From Daphnia pulex (taxonomy: Eukaryota; Arthropoda; Branchiopoda; Diplostraca; Daphniidae): a stretch of DNA of 64,000 bases. The DNA is taken from positions 1,612,001-1,676,000 of the forward strand of contig NC_060025.1 of NCBI RefSeq assembly GCF_021134715.1, written 5' to 3'. Every line of letters starts with the position of its first letter. Position 1 is the first letter of the stretch. Below the pieces are notes generated by a model. The model did not search any database, was not told where the DNA came from, and worked only from the letters and a program-made list of their open reading frames with translations. This document shows, piece by piece, positions 36,205 to 47,404 of the stretch. The position numbers and the translations under genes are program-made.

Positions 36205-39200
36205 TCAATCATCCAAGTCGTTGACTAAGAAGTGGTGAATAAACGTGGTTCGCTTGCGATCCAGGTGTGGCTGGTTTTGCGACAAACTAATTGAAGAACC
36301 TAACGGGTATTTGGGAGGCGGAAGGCGAATCATTGCACTACCGAATAGCGCCACCAGCGTCTTGGCGTCCAATCCGTTCTTGTTGCTGTGCAATAAAACC
36401 TCCTTTAAGAAGCTGATGATGTGTTTGAAGACGTGCTGGTGAGAGAGCGGTAGACTGGTGTAGACCATTTTGCAGGACGCGAAAGCCGTGCATCCATCCA
36501 AGGCTTTCTGGGTCAATCCAAACGGAATAATAGGTTCTTTCAAAGTCTCTAAAAAGATGAGGAGCGACTCGGCCACCGAGTGCACACTTCCTGGGAGTGT
36601 ATCGGGCAAACTATCATCTAGAGTCCTCCGAATGGCTGCTATCTCGGACGACAGTCCCGGTTGCTCAAACAAACCAGGCGTGTCCATTCCTCGACGGTAG
36701 AGCTCGTCAAGAATAAACCTGTCAATAAAAAGGAGATAATGTAATAACAATTTCACCAGTCAAACCAGAATGAATAAATTACCAGAGTTCCTTTGGCACT
36801 GCTAAAACGGGTTGTTTGGAATCTGAATCGTTTCCAGGGTCCACCGATGGATAGGCGGCCTTTTCGTACTGGCACACGGTTTCAGGCGGTACCTGCGAAA
36901 TGGGCTGATGCATTTGGATCAAGGCTTCGATCGAACAACCAAAGCAGCTTTTTTGGTACTGGCCGCTAACGGTAATGAAAATATCCTTGCCGCCATCTAA
37001 ATGAAGCACCAATATGTCGTAGAGCTCATCTAACCCACTGTTGAGACTCCACGCTGTCCGTTTGTCAACTAATACTTCAAGGGTGATGTAGGAATTGTCG
37101 CCGGGCATCAGGAATCCCGTGTAAGGCTCACAGGCCAGCCAAGGTTTGCAATAGTTTGAGTCGCGATGTTTCTTAATAAATTCGTACTGGACAGGCACTT
37201 GTCCCGTGTTGGCGACCGTCAGTACTTTGGTAGCACCTTCATTGAATGACACTTTACCAAAGTTGATTTCGGTCGAATCAACGCTGACTTGAGGTAGAAA
37301 TTCATTCTCTAACTTGTCCAGTTTCTTCATGACCTCTTCGTAAATCTTTCGGTAGCGGACCGTATCAATGATCTTGACACCACAATCCAAAAAGCACGAG
37401 ACGGGCTTGTGGTCGCTCATACGCAGCCCAGGGTGACTGCGGTAGTCCTTCACTTGAACGTTTTCGCCTTTCCAAAGGCACCGGTCACACCAGGCTGGAG
37501 CTCGATTCTTTTCGCTTGTGTCCCAGTTGTCAGTTCCCGGGTCATACTTGTATGACGGACGGAATTGTATAGGACCTTCCTGGTAGCCAATAAAGATTTT
37601 GTGAGCAGCGTGCTGGGAGCGAAACTGGTCGTACTGCAGCAAAGCCTGGTGGTTATTCTGGTCCAACAATTCTTTGACACGCAAAAGGTCCAAATCGCCA
37701 GAAAGGCGATAATTAAGGTCACCAATCCAGAAAACCTGATCGTGCTCCTTAATGGACTTGCTTGGGAAAGTTGTTGAAAATACCAGTCGATTACAAATGT
37801 CGAGGTAATCTTGATTACGCCGTTCCACTTCTTCGGTGTGAGCGGCCAAGTGACTATTGACGAAGCAAATCGATGAATTGTGCAAGTCAAAACGAATTGC
37901 CACACCACCCTATCATTTAAAAAAATTTAATTAGGTCGCGCAATAAAAGATAGCTAAAAACTTTATCAACGTACTTTATTGCCCATTTTGCCCATGAGTC
38001 CGGTACCGACAACTTCGGAGGCAACGCTCCTGACGTAGGCCCAGTGCTTCTCCTGGATGAAGACGATCAGCATCATGCCGACGAGACGAACTAATTTCAC
38101 CTTGCGATATTTGCCTTTGGGATGAAGGCCACGGAAAACGGCGCGGTACCATTCCTCTTCACGAGGAGTTTCATTGAACAAAAAGGCCTCTTTGCTCAGA
38201 TCGAGCTCCTGAAATCCGACGGCATAGATATCGGGAGGATCTTTATCGATTGAGAGCCAATCGGCAAGACCCGATGTGGGTGGCTGCCCATTGACATTGT
38301 AAGTCCCCAAAAAGATGGTAATCTGGCGCAAATCGGTGTAGGCTGTTTCCCTTAGAGCCATCTGATACCTTACGACACTCTCCCTTGCAGCGATGGGTGT
38401 GGCTCCACCTTTGGAGAGAAGATAAAATAAAAATGGTATTTTATGTAATCCAATATAGATGTGAGGAAATGGGAACAAAAGATCAAATGTTTTACCAGTG
38501 GCTATTGAAGATCGGTGAGCCGTTACATCCGGGCTTGACAACTCGGAATCCGCCTTTTGATTCAAGTGAGCGGGAATTGCATCATGGCAATTGTTGGAGG
38601 AATCGGTCTCAGCTGCCGTCGATGTAAGTGGTTCAGAATCTGAACCAGACTCCCAAACAAGTTGTGGATTATAAACTTCTAACCATGAAAAGTTTGGTGG
38701 AGCTCGCTTTTTGTTGGCCACTAAATGATAACAAAGTTTTAGAAATGAACCTAGTGAGAAAAAAGAAACATTCTAACCTTCAGTAGCTTTTCCAACTTCT
38801 TCCACAAATTTATTTGCTTTGAAGGAAGGGAGCATCTCAAACAGTAAACGCACCTTCTTTCTAGATAGCTTTAAGAAAACGTCAGTAGAGACAACGTTGG
38901 CACTGGCAGTATCTGAATAATAACGACAATTAGAATTCTCACAGTTGAACACAACAGTCTACACAGCACCCTTACCAATTTCACATTTGAATTCTGTGTC
39001 TAAGGGTATAGTTCTTTCCAGAGTAAACTCATCAGCTACATTTTTTGACACAATATAGATCAGGACAGCACTTTCGGTGGAGCTCTCAACTAGCACAAGG
39101 AGACGATTGGTGCGGATCCACTCCTGTACAAGACCTGCTTCCAACGCTTGAAAAAATTGGTTAAGGAATATAATTCATACATGAGAAGCTCTTTTATAAT

Positions 39201-39309
39201 AGATTGTATGCTTGAGTGAAAAGGATATTGTCACGATTCTGTGCCCACTGGGCAGCTGAGCCTGAAGGTTAGCAATTAAGCTCTCCATCCCCCCGCCGGC
39301 TGTACTCAT
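36205..39309 (-). CDS. Ocrl: OCRL/INPP5B-type inositol polyphosphate 5-phosphatase
   Basis: Exons on the minus strand: 38976-39146, 38778-38912, 38496-38720, 37975-38408, 36783-37909 and 36205-36718, preceded by a first exon starting at the ATG 39307-39309. That first exon's donor is unsure; CCCA|gtgggc would keep phase and give 888 aa, against about 901 in human OCRL. Domain order: N-terminal PH-like region; 5-phosphatase with TYNVNGQ, VGFQELDL, FWIGDLNYRL, PAWCDRCLW and SDHKPV; ASH domain (INFGKVSFNEG); and a C-terminal RhoGAP-like domain. OCRL dephosphorylates PI(4,5)P2 on endosomes and Golgi and is recruited by Rab GTPases and clathrin adaptors. The GAP arginine-finger position reads GLFEQPG instead of GxxR, so GAP activity is absent, as in other OCRL proteins. 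Confidence 0.92.
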
Positions 39310-40405
39310 ATTCCTTTACAACACCGAGTGGCACTTGAGAACACAGTCTATGCACACACACATATAGACACAATACAAAAATATATATAACGTCACGCAC
39401 AAGCGGTTTTTAAAAAACCCACAGATTGCAATAACAGATACAGAACTGCCAGTGGAATACTGAGCTACTGTCACCACACAATAAGGGAAGGGAAAGGCTT
39501 AGCAGAAGACACAAGACAACAAAACTTGTATCGATCATCGGAAGTTATTGATCGATTCACTCTCGACTGATAAGCCAAACAATAATTGAATTATACTACC
39601 TCGCAAAAATCGCAAAGTCAAGTAGTACGAAGCCTCATCACTGCTAGCACCTCTTTAAATGCTAATTTTAAAAATTTCTTAAACTTACGCCGATGAAGAT
39701 GAATAAACTTACCATGTATCGCATGTATCAAGCGGCATATGCTAAACAACTGGCAGCAAAGCGTGAAAAAATCAGTTCTGAAAATTAATCTTTTTAAAAG
39801 CGCTATTAATTCATAAAATTTATTAGATGGCAGGGACACACTCGTTAAAAATGTATTAAGCGAGGCCTGATTTTCCCATCTGGTGACAAGAAAAAATGAC
39901 TGGAATTTTATTCTATAAATAAAATACTAAATACCTTGTTACTCCATATTCCTGTGGAACGATGTGAATCACGTGCTATTCCTGGAAAGTAATTTGGTTT
40001 CGAAATTTTTCTAACGTAATTTCCACAGATGACGAATGAATTGTTCTTCGTTGCGGATCCGATCTCCTCGAACTTGTCTAACTACCGTACTATGTACAAG
40101 TATTACGTCAACACAGGGACCATTGCGCAGTTTCGTTTTATTTCGCGTCTTTTTTTCTTCATTTCATTTTCAAAAAAAGGGCAAACTTTTTCGCGAAAGA
40201 GATCACGTGCTTTCAACACGTGAAATTTTGCGCCATCTATGAACTAAAAATGTTAACGTTCAGGTGGTGCGGACGGATTGTTGGTCGGCCTTGGGCCTTG
40301 TCTTTGCTATCTTCGTTACTATGCTCTGCTCATAAATTCATTTTCTGAGTCGTGTGGCCGTCTTCTGTATTCCTCTCCTCTGTTTCCAGTGCATATTATC
40401 TCATC
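39310..40405. other. Divergent intergenic region, Ocrl / UQCRH
   Basis: This 1.1-kb gap lies between two head-to-head genes and must hold both promoters. Two ACACGTG/CACGTG-type words occur near 40203-40222. No gene or TATA box is convincing. Confidence 0.5.
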
Positions 40406-41106
40406 ATGTCCGAACAAGTAAAAACTTTTTAAAATTAATTATTTTTCTCAAATTTATGTATGTAAAGTTGGAATGCAGTAGCTTATTAGATAGTGTAGTT
40501 TGTTTCTTTCAATAACTTATTTCGTGAATGTATTTTACCTAGGAAGCAGCATCCGAGCCGGTAGAAGTAGAGGAGGTATGCATGTAGTTTTTTGTGCACG
40601 TATCACAGATTTTCGATTTACCTTTTTAACATGTAAAAAAAAAGTCGTGAGGTATCGTTACAATCATATTCATCATTACTTATTACTATGAAATGTGCAA
40701 AATTTCTAGATCTCTTTAATAATTAGTTCTTCTCTTGCTTTTTCAGGAAGCTCCCGAGTTGGTGGTAAGAATATTCCTACTTTTAACTATTTTTACCTTA
40801 AGTTTCATGGTGTTGTTTAATTCACAGGATCCAGCAGTAGAAATCAGGGAAAAGTGCACCCAGACTAAGGAATGTGCTGCCCTGTTGGAAAAATTCAATG
40901 CTTGCAATGAACGAGTATCCAGCAAATCTGCCACAACCGAGACCTGTGTAGAGGAACAATCAGATTTTCTCCACTGTGTTGACCACTGTGTATGTTATAT
41001 TTTAGATTTTTACAATTTAAACTTTTACAATTAATTCAAGCCAAACTTTCTAATATTCTTTTTTCTATTGCAGTTTGCCCCCAAGCTATTCAAACTTCTA
41101 AAGTAA
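40406..41106 (+). CDS. UQCRH: Cytochrome bc1 complex hinge protein (UQCRH, subunit 6)
   Basis: Five exons join in phase to give 85 aa: 40406-40417, 40543-40575, 40747-40764, 40828-40989 and 41074-41106. Three of them are 12-33 nt and easily missed. The product starts MSEQ and has the acidic hinge stretch (VEVEEEAPELVD). The conserved cysteine framework follows: KCTQTKEC, FNACNERV, TCVEEQ and FLHCVDHC, ending in FAPKLFKLLK. In complex III of the mitochondrial inner membrane this subunit sits at the interface of cytochrome c1 and cytochrome c and aids their docking. Length is close to the family norm (about 80-90). Part of its sequence is visible as a longer open frame only because intron 3 is open. 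Confidence 0.95.
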
Positions 41107-41734
41107 ATTGTTTGTTAGTTTGGTAAAACATTGTTTGATAGTATGGTAACAGAAATGGAAAATTGAATTTCAATTATCAACATCTTGATGGCTGTAGATT
41201 ATACATAGCAAATAAAAATGACGCTGTTACGACACACCCTAATGCAAGTTATTTTGTTTGTTATTGACCAGTCCTTTGCAGACTTGCAGGATCTTTTTGG
41301 TTACTAGGTCACTAACACTCTCAGCTGTAAATTTCTCCGATAACATCCTGAAATGAAAGCGATGTGCTAGTTTCTCCTAATGCTTTAATTAAGGACGTCT
41401 CGCTATGAGTAGGAGAAAACCTCCTTACTTACCGTTACCGACTACGTGACGAGCATTTGACGATATCATTTCAATCCGCGCACCGGAAGATTTTTAGGAT
41501 AAGCTTGAACTGAATATGAATAGTGTTTGGATGACCTCCATTCTTACATCCTTGTGTCGGCCTATAGGTTTCCAATTCCATAAGCTAAACCCAATCCAGT
41601 CATACAAGTAGACGTTGACAGACGTGTGATACATCCAGTGGCGATTTTTCAGTTCTCGTCTTCAGGAAAAGTGTTCTGAGGCTTTATTCAAATCCAGCTA
41701 TCTTTTTCAGCTACAAGATAGTGAGATTTCATCG
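41107..41734. other. Intergenic region
   Basis: It contains the 3' UTR of UQCRH (AATAAA at about 41211) and the promoter side of the next gene. No other feature is supported. Confidence 0.5.
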
Positions 41735-43661
41735 ATGCAGCTTGCACGAATTCTTTTGGTTTTGACGGCATTGGCCGTCATTGATACCGAAGCAAGATGG
41801 TTTAGTCTTCCAATTACTTTTCCAGCCTCTTTCAGCTCACTTTTACCGTTTACATTTAACGTCACTAAAGATGATTCAGACTTGGGCTCGGTTACCTTAA
41901 ACATAAAACCAAAATTCACCAGAGAAGTACGTAAACTTTATAGTACAATTTAAATTTAAAGTGGTAAAAATAATGACATTATTTCAGATTGCTGGAGCAA
42001 AGGTTAAACGCGAAGTTACGGCTGAAATAGCCGAAAAAATGGATCGCCTTAACAGCAAAGAGAGCCGTTTAATTCGTCCACTTACTGAAAAGTGGGAAAT
42101 GGGATTACCTTCCGGACTCGGCCTCACTTTGGGAGCTGTTGGATCGGTTGCTGGGGTTATTTGGACAATTATTGCAAGTATGGTCTATTTTTCCCCTGTT
42201 ATCCAATACCAAATTGTGACTAATACATTAACTTAAATTTCAGAAAATCTAGAGTATAAAAAGGAACACGGCGAACTTGATTGGAAAGATTCGAAGGGAA
42301 ATGCGCCTATCCCTGCTCCTATCCCTGCTCCTCCCGCCCCACCAGCTCCTTCGTACGGATCCTACAATGCCCCAACTTATTCGTCCGACTACAGTATTCC
42401 ACCGCATCAGAAACCGGAAAAGGGATTTGGTGGTTTTGCAAAGGGAGGTAAAGGCATTAAAGAAATGCAAGCTCAAGCCATGAAAGGACTGACGAGGCTG
42501 GTAGGTTTGAAGGATTTGAATAGCTTATTGCATCCCAAGCCAAAGAAATTAAAGAAGAAGAAGAGGCCCATGCAGCAGCAGTACTATGCCCAACCCGTAT
42601 ACCAATCTTCCTACACTTATCCACAAGAATATGCTCCACAACCAAGTTACGATCCTGCTCCAGCATATGCCCCTGCTCCAGCTTACGATCCTGCTCCAGC
42701 ATATGCTCCTCCTCCAGCTTACGATCCAGCTCCAGCGTATGCTCCTCCTCCAGCAGAGCTTCCTGCTTATGCTCCTCCTCCCCAAGATTTGGCACCAACG
42801 CCTCAATCAGCCCCAGTTTACGCTCCAGCTCCTGAACCAGCACCCGTTCCGCCTCCCGTGCCCGCTCAAGTTGATGTCTTACCGCCTGCACAATACCTTT
42901 CAACCAATAATTTCCCCGCCCCAATGTTCTCATCTCCCCATTCACCTCGTGAAATCGAAGATAGTCCTACACAAACCGCTCAACAATGGAATGGACCTTC
43001 CGTTTCCCAATCGGATTCTCTGCCGCCACAAATTTCAGATTCTGCGCCAGTTGATGATTCCACTCCTGTAGTACCACCACCCACCTTCATTTCAATTCAA
43101 ACAAACGGTTTTTTGCCAATATTCCCTTCTCCAGTTGATCCTATGCCTTTTGAACCCTTACCCGATAACAGTCAAGCCCCACAAATGCCAGAATCTATTG
43201 GGAATGTACCTACATTCGGCGTGGAGCCTTCTCCTCCTGCTCCTCCATCCGCTCCTTCTCCTCCTCTTCCTCCTCCATCCGCTCCTCTTCCTCCTCCACC
43301 TGCTCCTCTTCCTCCTCCATCCGCTCCTCTTCCTCCTCCACCTGCTCCTGCTCCTTATCTTCCACCTCCACCTGCTCCTGCTCCTCCTCGTCTTCCTCCT
43401 AGAGGCTCTCGTCTTGAAGATTCACAGCCTTTAGAAGAAAGCTTTTCTGTGACCGAAGATAGTAGCTCTCAGATTACTGCAACGACTACAACATCGCCTG
43501 TTGTCACAACGAATGCGGAAGAAGAATTGGAAATGGATGAAGAAGGAGGCCCTCAATACAGTATCATGGAGGAATCAGCTCTTACGGATGTAGCCGATAC
43601 AAATAGTTCCATACCTTATGGAACACGTCTTAACAGTGCACATAGAACTGCAACTCTCTAA
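41735..43661 (+). CDS. Secreted proline-rich (extensin-like) protein, unrecognised family
   Basis: Three exons, 41735-41926, 41988-42177 and 42244-43661, give 599 aa. A clear signal peptide (LARILLVLTALAVIDTEA) is followed by a globular-looking region of about 150 residues with a hydrophobic Gly-rich stretch (GLGLTLGAVGSVAGVIW). A Lys-rich linker then leads to a long low-complexity tail. The tail has YDPAPAYAPPPA-type repeats (about residues 230-275), a Ser/Pro/Gln segment, then APLPPP-type polyproline runs (about 470-530) and an acidic end. Tyr-Ala-Pro repeats suggest an extracellular matrix or cuticle role, but this is composition-based inference. Alternative frames across the repeats are open because of codon bias and are shadows. 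The hydrophobic stretch could be a membrane segment instead. Confidence 0.8.
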
Positions 43662-44371
43662 AAATTTCCAAAAAATAAGTAATGATTAACTTATTTGTTT
43701 GATTTACAAAATACTAGAGTTAGATCACCTTATACAATATTAGCTGTTTCATGATTTGGCTGGGCCTTCAATACATCTGATAAGCAATATCTATTATGAA
43801 ATCAGATTTGATTATTTCTCTGTAATAAAACAGAAGTTACCTTCTTTGCCAAAGTAGAGATTCCTATTTTGATGAATCTGGGAATGTTTAACAATCACAA
43901 AATACGTAAAAAGGTTATTTCAAACCTGCGCAGAAAACAAGCAAAAATAATAAACCGTTAAAAGGATTTTCAGATATTTTTGAAACTGCATCCCGGAAAT
44001 TTACTGTCGGTCGAATGTCACTAGGTTATTTACGTCATTGTAGAGCGCCGTTATCTGTGCAACGATGAAAGAAGACACGAGTTGCATCCTAATAGAACCC
44101 CCAGAGAGCTTACTGACCCGAAGATCATTTAGAATACGTGATCAGGAGAAGCTGAATATTTCCGGTCCTTCCTGAAACCGGAAAACTATTCACCCAGACT
44201 TGGGTAATCAACACCGCTGCGACAAGCGGTGAAGCTAGGCATTCCATTTCAGACGTCCAAAGAGAAGGGAATCAATCTCGCTTTGTCAGCCTCAATAGAC
44301 CATCTTCACGACTACAAATAGAAATAAATTTTTACCTTCAAAACTGTGGACTTCTCCAGCTAGGAGACAAA
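43662..44371. other. Intergenic region with three clustered hairpins
   Basis: No ORF of note. At 44159-44231 three inverted repeats follow one another: TTTCCGGT/ACCGGAAA (stem 8, loop 10), ACCCA/TGGGT (stem 5, loop 4) and CACCGCT/AGCGGTG (stem 7, loop 6). They lie 140-210 bp upstream of the small gene at 44372, perhaps in its promoter or 5' UTR. Confidence 0.5.
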
Positions 44372-44720
44372 ATGGATTCAGCTCTTAGCGAAACTGAAAG
44401 AAAATTGGAAGAAAATGGCTCATATTGGGATAATGTCGGCAACTACATGGGTATCCTCAGTGTCACCTTCTTCATGGTTACCATCCTCCAAATTTTAGCG
44501 AGTAAGTCTAAATCAATTTAAATTAATCACAAGTAAATTTTTAACAAAGTTCCATCTTATCTTTTTAGTGGTATGGGATTCACTGGGGAAGAATGTTGGG
44601 AAATCAAACAAATCAGTTTCTGCAAGAGAAGAAAACGAGCAAAAGCAAAATGCCGAAACCACGCGGATCTATGAAGCCCTGGAAAAATTAGCCAAAGTGT
44701 CCATTTCCAACAATTATTAA
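44372..44720 (+). CDS. Small single-pass membrane protein, unrecognised
   Basis: Two exons, 44372-44501 and 44569-44720, join in phase (GCG A|TG) to give 93 aa, ending in TAA. The N-terminus is acidic and soluble (MDSALSETERKLEENG). A single strongly hydrophobic segment of about 20 residues (MGILSVTFFMVTILQILAMV) follows at about 29-48. The C-terminal part is charged and probably helical (SAREENEQKQNAETTRIYEA). A clean donor (AGCGA|gtaagtc), a T-rich acceptor and the preserved frame support it. No family is recognised. By charge the C-terminus, with few nearby positive residues upstream, gives no firm topology. Confidence 0.65.
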
Positions 44721-44890
44721 TCAATTTCACGCTTAATATAATCATCGCCCACTGTTAATACATCTATTTAAATACATGGTGTTGTTCTAAGGAAATGTCT
44801 TTATTAGGTAAATCTTAACAAACCGGCCAGATTTTTTGCTGATTTGTTATGCCAATCTGTTGCAGTATTCCAGAAAGATAAATATGTGAA

Positions 44891-46944
44891 CTAGAGTTTA
44901 ATGGAGGGTTGAACGGGCAATCTTCCACGACGGGATCTTTTGGGTGGATTTTGCAAATGCTTGGGCACATATTTTGGATTGAAATCGTCCAATCGTTTCA
45001 TTCCTGGAGCAGGATCTCCAGTTTCAAAGAATCGAATTTTCTTCTCCATTGGTCTCGTATCATGATCAATCTTTAAAAAAAAAGAGAAATAATTAGAACG
45101 TATTCTGAAAGCAATAAAAAAAGGCTTCCTTCGTTAAGATATACTTTGTAAATTTTCTCCCATTGATAAATTTCGTCCTTGAGGATATGGTTGGGTCGAT
45201 TAGAGACCAAAAACTTAAAATTTTTTTCTGTCTTCTGACGCTTTTCAGTATCGCTGACATTTCCTATGTACAACTCGGGGCTCAAATATGGTCGCATGTT
45301 CACCTGGGGCTCAGTCGGTTTAATCAGGTAGAACTTGATCAAAGATTTAAGAACGTCGTCATTGAAACCTACATTTTTGAAAAAGGAAATGTGTTATAAA
45401 GAAAACCCTTCCATTTCCACGTTAATACCTTTGACTTGTCCATCTTCTATAATGTCATATAACTTCATTTCGTCAGTGCTAAAGCAAACATTTCGGTGGG
45501 GATTGGCGTCTCCAGAATGCTTGTTATAAAGCGCGCAAGTATTCAGCTGATACGCAGAAAATGAATAGTTTTGCCCATCGGTAATGATGGTCTGTGTGCT
45601 CAGCGGATACGTGAGTTCAGTATATGGCCCGAAACCTACCCAAAATGCAATACAGTACATTAAAAATTGCTAATAAATTCAGCTTCACGCAAGACGATAG
45701 CCTACCCAAGTAGCATGCTTGTGACAAGGTCCAAGCAAAGGAATGAAGAATAGCCTGAACGTGCAAAGCATCCTGATGATCAGACATGGACAATTCCTCG
45801 TCGCGTCTCTTCAAGTAACCACGGGACAAATAGGACATGTATCCGTGTTGAGTTTCAGTACCAGGCCAGAACCCTATGGGGATTAGATTGTTAAGATTTA
45901 AATTAAACTATCTCACATGAAATACTGGATACCTGGTACATTAACGGCACGACAAAATTTGTATTTGTATCCCATAACGCGTGGGTCGAGATTCCAGCTG
46001 GGAACGGTACCTTCCACACTAAGGCCACTATTTCTATCAAGTAGTTGAGGAAGTGGTTTGTTATGCCTCAAACTCAAGCGAGGACTTCCATAATATTGAA
46101 TGGGTCTACCAAAATGAATGTTAAGCAATTGTTAAAATATAATTGATTGATTTGAGTTAGTTTCTGCACCTGTCAATGGGATCATCAGCTTTGCCCTTAT
46201 GGAATTTTTCATTCTTTTCACGAATATTTTTCAAAACTTTGCCTGGCTCAATTCCTCCCAATGACCAAAAGGCTTCCAATCTTGGTTCATAATCAACTTC
46301 AGTTGTTTGAAGATCTTCATTGTGTTGGCTAAGTTGATTGACTAGTAATCTGTTAAGCAAAGGGATGAAATTCCTTGAACGTCTATCTGACTCTGTTGCT
46401 TCTGATTTGGTCTCTCCTTTTCGGTTGGTTCTATTAGATATCATTACTTCAAATGTATAACTTAATTTTATATGGAATTGTTTAAAGTTATATACCTTGG
46501 TGAGACATACTCAAACTCCTGAAGAAGTAAGTCATTGAGTTTGTCTTTAATAATAGGAAGTGACTTTAAAGCGATTTCATCCACATCATTGTAGAGTGAA
46601 GGAAGTTCATTGACAAGACAAGTCCTTGTTGCGAATTGAGTGAAAGGAAGGGCATTGTAGGAAATAACCCGTTCATACAAATTAAGAGCCCACCATCCAT
46701 AATATTTGGGTGCATTTAGCTCAATTAGTTTTTCTTCGACTGTACCTAATTTTGTAATATTCTGGGCTATCTCTTCGATTTTTCTTTCTTTACGAGCCTC
46801 ATAACTCAAATCCAAAATCGGTGGATAAACAGGCTTACTTTCATATTCACTTTCACTCGGTTGAAAATAGCTAGAAATTCTTCTACATTGTGAGATCAGT
46901 GATTTCTTAGTAGCTTCATTAGCTACAGAAAGTTTGAAGGCCAT
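44891..46944 (-). CDS. mRpS30: Mitochondrial ribosomal protein mL65 (MRPS30/PDCD9)
   Basis: Seven exons on the minus strand join in phase to give about 553 aa: 46496-46944, 46170-46430, 45933-46105, 45706-45873, 45429-45635, 45145-45368 and 44891-45070. The protein matches the insect mRpS30 layout: YYGWWALNLYERVISYNALPF-type core near the N-terminus, an arthropod-type length (longer than the 439-aa human protein), HGYMSYLSRGYL and YSFSAYQLNTCALYN blocks, and a basic C-terminal tail (KRSRRGRLP). mL65 is part of the mitochondrial large subunit near the exit tunnel and is related to mL37. It should be imported into mitochondria. It stands head-to-head with MEIOB, with 460 bp between start codons. 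Confidence 0.88.
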
Positions 46945-47404
46945 AATCCAAAATTATTGGACCGGTAGTTCACAATTTCACGCTGACCACATGTAAACAG
47001 ACAGCCTTCTGTCTGTGATGGCGGCAACCGAGAATTAGTATATTTCGTGAAAATGAATCTTTAATTCGATTATTCAATATTAATTTGATTTCCCATAAAA
47101 AACTACTTCAAATTGTTAAAGAGACAAATTAAAGATTGAAATTCAAAATAATTTGACAAAAATATTTGAGCAACGTTGTACTGGCGGTGTTCTATTCGAT
47201 TCGAATTTCTTCGAATTTTTTTTTTTCTCTTGACTTCCTCTTCTCCTCTTGACTTTCCTTTCATTTTCAGTCACAGACGGTCACAGATCTAGCTTTCGGC
47301 TTGGAAGTTAGACAGCAATTTACTGAGTTTGAATAAGCTTGATTACCTTGCTATACATTAAAAGTTGTTGTTTGACAACATTTGGTGCTTTATCTTAAGC
47401 TAGA
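46945..47404. promoter_or_regulatory. Bidirectional promoter region, mRpS30 / MEIOB
   Basis: This 460-bp gap separates divergent start codons. It carries GATGGCGGC at 47017-47025, matching the YY1/Pho core often found near the start of TATA-less housekeeping genes. No TATA box was found. It probably drives the mitoribosomal gene and may also serve the meiotic gene. Confidence 0.5.

Noticed and set aside
42457-43434. Several Leu/Glu/Arg-rich ORFs overlapping the proline-rich protein
   Set aside because: They are alternative-frame shadows of a codon-biased Pro repeat. Only the spliced plus-strand frame with a signal peptide makes sense.
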